64,000 nucleotides of DNA from Chitinophaga rhizosphaerae (GTDB taxonomy: Bacteria > Bacteroidota > Bacteroidia > Chitinophagales > Chitinophagaceae): contig NZ_RXLO01000004.1 of assembly GCF_003958645.1 (NCBI RefSeq), positions 496,001 to 560,000 on the forward strand, read 5' to 3'. Positions 9,092-16,537 of the stretch are shown piece by piece (within the stretch, counting starts at the first letter, position 1; every line of letters begins with the position of its first letter). The notes below the pieces were generated by a model, which had not been told where the DNA came from, ran no database searches, and saw only the letters and a program-made list of their open reading frames with translations. The translations under genes were made by a program, and so were the position numbers.

Positions 9092-9580
9092 CTAGAAGCC
9101 TTGCGCCGCGCGGGTTTGCGGCGCCATTTGCATTTGTTCCTTACGGATTTTCTCGCGCTCTTCCTGCCGGTCTTCCACCTGGCGGTATTTGAAGTAAAAG
9201 TAGATGGCGAGGAAAAGACAGGCCTTGAACAGGAGGAACGCCGCAATGAAGATCCATTTCCAGACACGGTGAACGGTGATGTACTGGTTCTGGTTAGGCG
9301 CGATGTTGATGAAGGTATAATTCGGTTTCTTCCCTTCCTTCTCCGCATTGGTATCTGCCCAGTCGAGCGGCTGAAGCGTGCGGTGGCGAAGGGTAGCAGG
9401 CGGCAATACGGCTTCTTCGAAAAGGAGCTGCTGGATCACGCGCTCCACTTCGTCGAATTCGGTTTCCAGTTCCGGGTACTCACGCGCAAGCTTCCTCATC
9501 TCCTCGCGCTCATCGGGAGAAGAAAGTCCGAGTACGTAACTTTCAACCATTCCATTATCTATGTATTCCCTGATATTCAT
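9092..9580 (-). CDS. Orphan anti-sigma-factor-like membrane protein
   Basis: A 162-residue protein. The N-terminus (NIREYIDNGMVESYVLGLSSPDER...) matches the helical anti-sigma domain of Bacteroidota RskA-like proteins, where this segment binds an ECF sigma factor. A single membrane helix lies at about 106-128, followed by a short charged tail instead of the large extracytoplasmic RskA domain, so it is about half the usual length. No sigma gene is adjacent, which is unusual because these pairs are normally co-transcribed. I infer a truncated or specialised regulator; its sigma partner would have to be elsewhere. Confidence 0.6.
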   Translation of the reverse strand: MNIREYIDNGMVESYVLGLSSPDEREEMRKLAREYPELETEFDEVERVIQQLLFEEAVLPPATLRHRTLQPLDWADTNAEKEGKKPNYTFINIAPNQNQYITVHRVWKWIFIAAFLLFKACLFLAIYFYFKYRQVEDRQEEREKIRKEQMQMAPQTRAAQGF

Positions 9581-10177
9581 ATAAGGAATAAAAAAAGTTC
9601 CACGCTATCATTTCTGGAGAGATACCATCCCATGTCTGTCTATACATCAATAATAGTCCGGTCGGTCGGAAATTCCTTTTGGGATCATCCAAAAGAACAA
9701 CGGCAGGGACTATTTTGTTTGTACGGAAACCTTCTATTTTAAAAATCCACTTAATCTATTCGGGCGATTGCATCTTACCAGTTAATCCACCGCCTGACTA
9801 AGACGGTTTTATCGAAAATCGAATGAAAACGAAAATAAGGATAAATCGCTGTAAGTCGTTCAACCTGCGCCATTTTACCATTTTCGTGTGAAACATGAAT
9901 TAACCGGAAATCGAAACAAAAGTAAATAAACCGTTAAAATATGATCGTAAAAAAGAAGGAAATTCCGCAAACATGTTAGTAAAACGTTGACATGCAAGTA
10001 TTTATTTTACAGGCGGGATTTTTTTGGCCACAATGCGTACTGCTGGTTAAAATCGTGTCATCCGTGTTATGGCTGTTATCAGTCGAATGGGGAGGCGGGG
10101 CGAAGCTGAAAAAGTCCTTTCAGGGGATATTTGCGGACAGCCCGAACGGCCGGTCCCTAAAAAGTTAAAAAAGCAAG
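9581..10177. other. 597-base intergenic region, AT-rich, one stem-loop
   Basis: No coding sequence is supportable here on either strand. The left part holds a nested stem-loop (9652-9714) that lies in the presumed leader of the minus-strand anti-sigma-like gene. The stretch from about 9740 to 10060 is visibly AT-rich and must hold divergent promoters for 9580 and 10178, but I find no clear TAnnTTTG box. Confidence 0.5.
9652..9714 (-). promoter_or_regulatory. Nested stem-loop in leader of anti-sigma-like gene
   Basis: An outer perfect 8-bp stem (AATAGTCC at 9652-9659 with GGACTATT at 9707-9714) encloses a perfect 7-bp hairpin (CTTTTGG 9676-9682, CCAAAAG 9689-9695, 6-base loop). It lies 72-134 bases ahead of the start codon at 9580, so it would be part of the mRNA leader or an operator region. 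It resembles no riboswitch I know. Confidence 0.4.
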
Positions 10178-10564
10178 ATGATGAACGAATCAAGAATACA
10201 ACAGTCGGAAACCCGGATTTTCAAAGCGGTGTTTCCCAACACGACCAATCATTACGACACGCTTTTCGGCGGAACGGCCATGCAATTGATGGATGAAGTT
10301 GCTTTCATCACCGCCACCCGCTACGCGCGCAAACGCATGGTGACCGTATCTTCCGACAAAATCGATTTCAAAAAACCCATTCCCGCCGGCACGATCGTGG
10401 AATTGATCGGGCGCGTTACGCATACGGGCAACACGAGCCTGCAGGTGCTGGTGGAGATTTTCGTGGAGGAAATGTATTCCGACGAAAGGTACCGCGCCAT
10501 CAGCGGCACGTTCACATTCGTAGCGATCGACGAGTACAAGCGCCCCGTACCGCTGGAAGCCTAA
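10178..10564 (+). CDS. Acyl-CoA thioesterase, hotdog fold
   Basis: A 128-residue single hotdog-domain enzyme hydrolysing acyl-CoA to free acid and CoA. The family pattern NHYDTLFGGTAMQLMDEVAFITATRYARKR is present, with the catalytic-region Asn/Asp and the FGG turn, as in YciA/ACOT-type thioesterases. The length is typical. ATG codons at 10178 and 10181 are both possible. It converges on the serine hydrolase gene with a 4-base overlap of their 3' ends. Chain-length preference cannot be read from sequence. Confidence 0.88.
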   Translation: MMNESRIQQSETRIFKAVFPNTTNHYDTLFGGTAMQLMDEVAFITATRYARKRMVTVSSDKIDFKKPIPAGTIVELIGRVTHTGNTSLQVLVEIFVEEMYSDERYRAISGTFTFVAIDEYKRPVPLEA

Positions 10565-12081
10565 TCCAGCTTGCGGAATTCGTACGGCGCGCTTTCCACG
10601 AAGCCGGATACACGGATGGTCACGGTTTTCACTTTATCCGCCTCCACCGTGAAATGTGTTTCTTTAATCCCGTACATGGTAAGATTGTAGAAGCACCAGA
10701 ATTCGTCTTCCTTTTTGGGATAGAGTTTGCCGACCAGGTTCGGGTGATGCTCGAACCGCATCGCCAGGCCGTCTTTCTCCATGCGGATGTTCATCTTACC
10801 GTAAACGGGATGCTCGTAATTCCCTACGAACGCCGTCAAAGGCACGGGGAGCTTAGGTTTCGAGGCAATTTCCTCCCGGATCTGCTGCAGCGTTTTCTTC
10901 ACTTCCGCCAGTTCTTCCCGCTGTTCGTCCAGCGATTTGCGGGCGTAGTTGCGAAAGGGGAGATCGAGCATGGCATCGGTCAGTTCCTCTGTAAGATCGT
11001 TATAGAAGTTGTTGGATTCGGTATTGGTGAGCACCACGATGCCCAGGTTTTCTTCGGGCAGCAGCCGGACAGCCGTCACAAAGCCGTTAACGCCACCGGT
11101 ATGTTGCACGACCAGCCGGCCTTCGTAGGAATTGGTGAACCATCCGAGGCCGTATAAATTGAATTGCCTGCGGTTGAAAGCATGCCCGCCCTCCCCGAGG
11201 CTCGAGTGCGGCAGCCGGGTTTCCATGATGGCGTCTCCGGAAATCACTTCGCGGCCTTCGTATCGCCCGCCGGAAAGGAGCGCTTTCACCCAGTGCGACA
11301 TATCCGCTACCGAAGAGCCGATGCTGCCCGCCGGCGCGAGGTTGTCGAGATTGCCGTAGGGGACTTTCTTCAGTTCGCCGAGGAAAACGGAGTGCGCCGC
11401 GGCGATGTTTTTCACCGTCGGGATTTCGGCCGATGTGGCAATGGTGTTGCGCATGCCCAGGGGCTCGAAGAATTTCTCTTTCAGGAATTGCGCCCAGGTT
11501 TTGCCCGTTACTTTCGGAATGATCTCCCCGGCAGTGAGGAACGCCGCATTACAGTAGCCCCAGGTGGTACGGAATCCGAACGGCGGCTCCAGTTTCGCCA
11601 ATCTATCCCGGACCTGCGCTATGGTGAGGTCGGAATCGAAAAACATGAAGTCTCCCTGGAAGGTATAAAAACCGAGCCGGTGGCTGAGCAGGTCTCGGAT
11701 GTTGGCATGCTCCGAAATCCAGGGGTCGTGGAGGTGGAAGTCGGGGAGGTGTTTGCGGACGGGATCGTCGAGCTGCAATTTCCCTTCGGCCTGGAGCTGG
11801 GCGAGCGCCGTGGCGGTAAACGCCTTGGTATTGGAACCGATCATGAACACGGTATTGCTATCCACTTTATCCGTTTTCCCCGCTTCCTTCACCCCGTATC
11901 CTTTCATCAGCACCACCTTTCCGTCTTTAACGATGGCCACTGCCACACCCGGGACCTGCCCTTCTTCCATGGCTTTAATTATGTAGTTGTCCAGGCTGTC
12001 GGCCAGGAAGGTGCGGGTGCGCTGCTGGGCGGTCGCCTGCAGGAAAGTAAACGCCAATACCAGCGATAAGAGTTGTTTCAT
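10561..12081 (-). CDS. Secreted serine hydrolase, beta-lactamase/DD-peptidase fold
   Basis: A 506-residue protein with a signal peptide (about 1-18), a class C beta-lactamase-type domain and a C-terminal beta domain (about 400-506, DUF3471-like). Catalytic motifs: S83-N-T-K86 (SxxK), Y176-C-N178 (YxN) and a later HTGG. Such proteins are penicillin-binding esterases or peptidases more often than true beta-lactamases. The leader places it in the periplasm or outside. Monocistronic; no -7 box was recognised upstream. Confidence 0.88.
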   Translation of the reverse strand: MKQLLSLVLAFTFLQATAQQRTRTFLADSLDNYIIKAMEEGQVPGVAVAIVKDGKVVLMKGYGVKEAGKTDKVDSNTVFMIGSNTKAFTATALAQLQAEGKLQLDDPVRKHLPDFHLHDPWISEHANIRDLLSHRLGFYTFQGDFMFFDSDLTIAQVRDRLAKLEPPFGFRTTWGYCNAAFLTAGEIIPKVTGKTWAQFLKEKFFEPLGMRNTIATSAEIPTVKNIAAAHSVFLGELKKVPYGNLDNLAPAGSIGSSVADMSHWVKALLSGGRYEGREVISGDAIMETRLPHSSLGEGGHAFNRRQFNLYGLGWFTNSYEGRLVVQHTGGVNGFVTAVRLLPEENLGIVVLTNTESNNFYNDLTEELTDAMLDLPFRNYARKSLDEQREELAEVKKTLQQIREEIASKPKLPVPLTAFVGNYEHPVYGKMNIRMEKDGLAMRFEHHPNLVGKLYPKKEDEFWCFYNLTMYGIKETHFTVEADKVKTVTIRVSGFVESAPYEFRKLD

Positions 12082-12293
12082 GTTTTTCCGTTTTTACCGG
12101 GATACTGCAATTCTGTCACGCAGAAAAGCAATTTGCATATGTAATCAGGCTTAAACCATGCGATATTGAATTATTTGCACAAATACACAAATTCAAATCG
12201 CCGGGTTTTGTAGCTACAAGACGACCGGGCCGGTCAAAGGATACAGACCCGCATCATAAATATATGCCAAATTTTCAGGATATTTTGGGAGGC

Positions 12294-12803
12294 TTATACC
12301 GCTTCTTCGCTCTTGGGGTAATCGAAAAAGAGGAATTTTTTGGGGGCGCGATCGAAGTCTTCCCACTTTTCCGTGTCGGCCGAGATGGCGAAAACTCCTG
12401 CCGTGGGAACGTTGTCGATCCGGATTTCTTCGGTGAGATAGTTGGCGAAATCGGTGATGCCGGGGTTATGGGCGAAGATGGCGACGATGTTGAAATCATC
12501 GTCGATGCGGGTGATGTGCTTCAGGAAAGTGGAAGCGTAGCAGAGATAGAGTTCCTCTTCGAGGAGGATGGCCTCCCGGGGGTAATTCCATTCTTTGGCC
12601 ATGATACGCGCCGTTGTGCGCGCCCGTTTCGCAGGACTTGAAATGACCAGCTCGGGCAGTAAACCGCGGCCCAGCAACCGGATGGCCATTTCTGGAGCGT
12701 TCTGTTTACCGCGTTTGTTGAGAGGCCGGTCAAAATCGTCCATGTCCGGGTCGTTCCAACTGGATTTTGCGTGACGGATCAATAACAATGTTTTCATAGA
12801 CAT
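12294..12803 (-). CDS. sixA: SixA-type histidine phosphatase
   Basis: A 169-residue phosphatase of the histidine phosphatase superfamily. The RHA motif with the phospho-accepting His lies at residues 10-12 (LLIRHAKSSW), a second Arg is in SSPAKRARTTA, and the second catalytic His is in FAHNPGITDFANYL. SixA in enterobacteria dephosphorylates phosphohistidine on PTS or phosphorelay proteins; in Bacteroidota the target is unknown. ATGs at 12803 and 12797 are both possible. Monocistronic. Confidence 0.85.
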   Translation of the reverse strand: MSMKTLLLIRHAKSSWNDPDMDDFDRPLNKRGKQNAPEMAIRLLGRGLLPELVISSPAKRARTTARIMAKEWNYPREAILLEEELYLCYASTFLKHITRIDDDFNIVAIFAHNPGITDFANYLTEEIRIDNVPTAGVFAISADTEKWEDFDRAPKKFLFFDYPKSEEAV

Positions 12804-12987
12804 TGTAAGTAGTTGAGAACAAACACTATCCTAAAATACGGGTTTTTGGCACAAAACACGCCAATTAAAGGAAATTTAACAATCGAAACCACGGAAAAGC
12901 TTACACGAACGTGCTGAAAATCAACGGGCCGGAACGCTTTTTCGCGCTTCGGCCCGTCTGGAAAATATCGGTAAACCCGTCCAGGGA

Positions 12988-14835
12988 TCAGTATCCCCTG
13001 TCGTTCTTTCCTTCCATATAGTTCATGAATGCCTTGTTCACCACGCGGTTCCCGCCTGCAGTGGGGTAATCGCCGGTAAAGTACCAGTCGCCCAGGTTGT
13101 TGGGGCAGCTGGCGTGCAGGCTTTCGATGTTTTGATAGATCACTTCCACTTTCGCTTCGATGCCGGGCGGGGTGATGATTTCTGCGATTTTCGCGGAAAT
13201 CTGCTCGGGCGTGAACGTCTTGTAGACGTTTTTCACTACGTTCTGCGCGTTCAGGGTGTTGGTCCGCTCCAGTTCTTTCGCCAGGCCGTAAGCTTCCTGG
13301 AGGATGTATTCCTTGCCCTGCTCGCGGATCAGCGCGATGGCGGCCTGGAAGGCAACGAATTCGCCCATCTTGCTCATATCGATGCCGTAGCAGTCCGGGT
13401 AGCGGATTTGCGGGGCTGAAGACATGACGATGATGCGTTTCGGGCCGAGGCGGTCGAGCATTTTGATGATGCTTTCGCGGAGCGTGGTACCGCGAACGAT
13501 GGAGTCGTCGATCACTACCAGCGTATCGGTGCCGGGCCGAACGGTCCCGTAGGTAATGTCGTACACGTGCTGTACCATTTCATTACGGCTGGAATCTTCG
13601 GTGATGAAGGTCCGCATTTTCACGTCCTTGATGGCGATCTTGTCGATCCGGACGCGGCGGTTCACCATTTCCGTGAGTTTCTCTTCGTCGAAATCCTTGC
13701 CCCAGCTCATGATCCTTTCCACTTTAATGCGGTTGAGGTAATCTTCGAGCCCTTTGATAAGGCCATAGAAGGCTACTTCGGCCGTGTTGGGGATGAAGGA
13801 GAAGATGGTATTGCGAAGATCGTTATCGATCGCTTTGAGAACGGTTTCGGAAAGATGATATCCCAGTGCGTGGCGCTCTTTGTAGATTTTTTCATCGTTC
13901 CCGCGGGAGAAATAGATCCGTTCGAAGGAGCAGGCGCGGCGCTCGCGGGCCGGGATGATCTCTTCGATGGAGTAATCGCCGTTTTCCTTTACGATGAGGG
14001 CATTGCCGGGCATCAGTTCCATCACTTCATTTTCGCCCACGTTGAAGGTGGTGCGGATGGCCGCGCGTTCGGAAGCCGTCACGATCACGTCTTCGTTCAC
14101 ATAATAATACGAAGGGCGAATGCCGTGCGGGTCACGGATAACGAAAGAATCGCCGGAACCGATGAGCCCACCTACATGATAACCACCGTCGAACATGGAG
14201 AATGCCTGCTTGAGGATGTTCTTCACGTCCAGCCCGTTCTGGCGCGCTTCGTCCTCTTTGCAGAGGAAGTGGTGCACTACTTCGAGCATGGCCGCCAGGT
14301 CACTGTTCTTATGCTTTTCGCCAGGCGAAACTTTCGTAAAGCTGAACAGCTCGTCTACATTCACCAGGTTGAAGTTGCCTGCCATGGTGAGGTTACGGGC
14401 GGGGATGGTATTGTATCTAACGAATGGGTGGCAAAGGTCGACGTCGTTTTTGCCCTGGGTAGCGTAGCGGAGATGCCCCAGCAGCAGTTCTCCCAGGAAG
14501 CGGACGTGCCCTTTCATGAGGCCCGGGTAGCGGGTGATTTCGGGCTGGTATTTCTCTATTTCTGCGATTTCGTCGCGCACTTTACCAAAAACGTCGCCGA
14601 TGGGTTGCGGCTGTGCGCTCCGGATCCGGTGCATGAAAGGCACCCCGGGCTCGGTGTGTAATTTTACAGTGGCCAGGCCTGCACCGTCTTGTCCACGGTT
14701 ATGCTGCTTTTCCATGAGAAGGTACAGCTTGTTCAGGCCGTAGAAAACCGTTCCGTATTTCTGTTGGTAATAACTGAATGGTTTTCTTAATCTTATGAAT
14801 GCAAGTCCACATTCATGCTTTATCGCATCACTCAT
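12988..14835 (-). CDS. PurF-family amidophosphoribosyltransferase, long form
   Basis: A 615-residue protein. An N-terminal glutaminase domain has its nucleophile at C9 (MSDAIKHECG), with RGQDGAG and LGHLRYAT conserved. The C-terminal phosphoribosyltransferase domain carries the PRPP loop VVIDDSIVRGTT. The reaction would be PRPP plus glutamine to phosphoribosylamine, the first purine step. It is over 100 residues longer than standard PurF (about 480-510), with insertions in the glutaminase half, and probably represents the second PurF-like form known in Bacteroidota. I start at 14835: a -7 box at 14854-14861 would overlap an ATG at 14856. Confidence 0.85.
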   Translation of the reverse strand: MSDAIKHECGLAFIRLRKPFSYYQQKYGTVFYGLNKLYLLMEKQHNRGQDGAGLATVKLHTEPGVPFMHRIRSAQPQPIGDVFGKVRDEIAEIEKYQPEITRYPGLMKGHVRFLGELLLGHLRYATQGKNDVDLCHPFVRYNTIPARNLTMAGNFNLVNVDELFSFTKVSPGEKHKNSDLAAMLEVVHHFLCKEDEARQNGLDVKNILKQAFSMFDGGYHVGGLIGSGDSFVIRDPHGIRPSYYYVNEDVIVTASERAAIRTTFNVGENEVMELMPGNALIVKENGDYSIEEIIPARERRACSFERIYFSRGNDEKIYKERHALGYHLSETVLKAIDNDLRNTIFSFIPNTAEVAFYGLIKGLEDYLNRIKVERIMSWGKDFDEEKLTEMVNRRVRIDKIAIKDVKMRTFITEDSSRNEMVQHVYDITYGTVRPGTDTLVVIDDSIVRGTTLRESIIKMLDRLGPKRIIVMSSAPQIRYPDCYGIDMSKMGEFVAFQAAIALIREQGKEYILQEAYGLAKELERTNTLNAQNVVKNVYKTFTPEQISAKIAEIITPPGIEAKVEVIYQNIESLHASCPNNLGDWYFTGDYPTAGGNRVVNKAFMNYMEGKNDRGY

Positions 14836-14853
14836 ACCGTAAAATTGAAGTCG

Positions 14854-14861
14854 CAAAGTTA
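14854..14861 (-). promoter_or_regulatory. -7 promoter box for PurF-family gene
   Basis: TAACTTTG on the minus strand fits TAnnTTTG. It ends 19 bases before the ATG at 14835 and overlaps the alternative ATG at 14856, which supports the shorter protein. Confidence 0.5.
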
Positions 14862-14967
14862 CGCTTTAATTATCAAACGGCCGCATTCGCGGGAACGCCG
14901 TTTGCAAGGGCATTGCAGGGGAAATGGGTGCCAAACGGGCCGGGGGCTTGCCTGGCATGGGAACGCT

Positions 14968-14999
14968 AAAAAAAATCCCGGCGCTGCAGGCGCCGGGAT
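14968..14999 (-). terminator. Intrinsic terminator after surA-like gene
   Basis: A perfect 10-bp stem (14975-14984 with 14990-14999, loop TGCAG) is followed on the minus strand by eight T residues (14975-14968). It lies 25 bases past the stop of the SurA-like gene. Confidence 0.85.
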
Positions 15000-15024
15000 C
15001 GTATCATAAATTGCTGGAATTCGC

Positions 15025-16419
15025 TTAATTGCTGGCCACCGAATTGCTCGCGGCCGACCATTTCGACACGTTTTCGCACTGTTTGTACTCGTCTTCCACA
15101 TGTACGTAGAACGTCGGCACTTTGTCTACCAGCCATTTGCTGAGGGCCAGCGCCTGTTTTTCCTGCAGCGTGCGCTGCTGGATGCGGGAGTAATCGTCGC
15201 TCAGGTTTTCGCGGTGGGGCTCGGTACGAGTTTTCAGGTACACGAGGCGAACGCCTTTACGGCCCTGTTCGTCGGTATATTCGATGGGTTTGGTAACGCC
15301 ACCGGGTTTCAGGGAATCGAGCAGCATCACGATATCCTTGGTAGTAGGGTCATTGAGCTGGTCGATGGTGATGAATGTGCTGTTGGTCATGGGGTTGGTG
15401 AGCATACCGCCGCTGAACTTGGCCATTGGGTCGTCGCTGTATTTGGCAACGGCTTCGCCGAAGGTCATTTTACCGGCAATGATGTTCGCGCGAACGGTGT
15501 CCAGTTTCTGGATGGCGTGACTGATCTCGGTGTTCATTACGTTCGGCTTGATGAGGATGTGTTGCACGGTCACGTTGTCGCCCGCGCGTTTCAGCATCTT
15601 GATCAGGTGGTAGCCGAATTGCGATTTCACGGGGTTCGACATTTCCCCTTCCCGCAGGCGGAAGCTGGCGGAGAGGAACTCGGGGTCCCAGTTCTTGTCG
15701 TAACGGTTGAGGGGATAGATACCGCTGTTCTCGCGAACGGCGGGGTCTTCGGAATACAGGTTGGCGAACGTGCCGAATTCTCCTTCTTTCTTTTCGACGC
15801 GTGTGCGGATGTCCATCAGCTTGTCGTAAGCGTATTTGTCCATTTCGCGGCTGGCTTTGGGAAGGATGATGAGCTGGCCTACTTCGAGTTCCGATTCATA
15901 GAACGGCAGGCTGTCTTTCGGTATTTTCTCGAAATTGTTCCTTACTTCCGTGGGCGTCACTTTTACCGAGTTCACGATTTTGTCGCGCATGGCTTTGGCG
16001 AGCATGTTTTCGCGGATGGCATCGCGGAAGCGTTCGCGGAGCTGGTAAATGGTGTAGCCGGTAACTTTCGTCATGTTCTCACGGCCGTTGTAGCGCTGTT
16101 CTGCCCAGCGGATCTGGGATTCGATACGGCCTTCCACGTCGGATTCGGAGATGGGGAGGGAGTCCCGCTCGGCCTGCAGCACCAGAATCTTCTGTGCGAT
16201 GATCTGCTCGATAGCGGCACAGTTTGCGTTGGGGGGAAGCGGCTGGCCTTCCAGGGCCTGTTGCTGCATATCCACCAGTGCCGATTCGATATCGGACTGA
16301 AGGATGATTTTTTCCCCCACCTTGGCGACGATCTTGTCGGCCACGATCTTCTGTTGCTGGGCTATGGCTACCTGGAAGAGGAGCATGGCGCCGAAGGAAG
16401 ATATGACGATTTTATTCAT
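15025..16419 (-). CDS. SurA-like periplasmic peptidyl-prolyl isomerase
   Basis: A 464-residue chaperone for outer-membrane protein folding. A signal peptide (about 1-20) is followed by the SurA N-terminal domain (DKIVAKVGEKIILQSDIESAL) and two parvulin (PpiC) domains, recognisable by YPLNRYDKNWDPEF...REGEMSNPVKSQFGYHLIKML in the first and VQHILIKP...KYSDDPMAKFSGGML in the second. The length is close to E. coli SurA (428). It lies between infB and the PurF-family gene with terminators on both sides, so it is probably monocistronic. Confidence 0.88.
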   Translation of the reverse strand: MNKIVISSFGAMLLFQVAIAQQQKIVADKIVAKVGEKIILQSDIESALVDMQQQALEGQPLPPNANCAAIEQIIAQKILVLQAERDSLPISESDVEGRIESQIRWAEQRYNGRENMTKVTGYTIYQLRERFRDAIRENMLAKAMRDKIVNSVKVTPTEVRNNFEKIPKDSLPFYESELEVGQLIILPKASREMDKYAYDKLMDIRTRVEKKEGEFGTFANLYSEDPAVRENSGIYPLNRYDKNWDPEFLSASFRLREGEMSNPVKSQFGYHLIKMLKRAGDNVTVQHILIKPNVMNTEISHAIQKLDTVRANIIAGKMTFGEAVAKYSDDPMAKFSGGMLTNPMTNSTFITIDQLNDPTTKDIVMLLDSLKPGGVTKPIEYTDEQGRKGVRLVYLKTRTEPHRENLSDDYSRIQQRTLQEKQALALSKWLVDKVPTFYVHVEDEYKQCENVSKWSAASNSVASN

Positions 16420-16451
16420 ATAATTGGTACTGTCTTCTCAAAGTAACTGAT

Positions 16452-16480
16452 AAAAAATTAGCCGCACAAAGACGGCTAAT
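16452..16480 (-). terminator. Intrinsic terminator between infB and surA-like gene
   Basis: An 8-bp stem (16457-16464 with 16473-16480) is followed on the minus strand by six T residues (16457-16452). This is the better U-tract of two hairpins past infB. Confidence 0.65.
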
Positions 16481-16502
16481 GTATTTAACAAAAATTTCGG
16501 AA

Positions 16503-16530
16503 TTGCGGCGGGCGGTGATGCCCGCCGCAA
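16503..16530 (-). terminator. Strong GC hairpin just past infB stop
   Basis: A perfect 11-bp GC-rich stem (16503-16513 with 16520-16530, loop GGTGAT) starts 8 bases past the infB stop. The T-tract after it is delayed (TTCCGAAATTTTTG), so it may protect the 3' end together with the second hairpin at 16452-16480. Confidence 0.55.
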
Positions 16531-16537
16531 CTGGATT

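Noticed and set aside
8897..9742. 281-codon plus-strand frame
   Set aside because: It is antisense to the anti-sigma-like gene at 9092-9580, whose N-terminal domain and membrane helix are recognisable; the plus-strand frame has no signal, domain or sensible composition.
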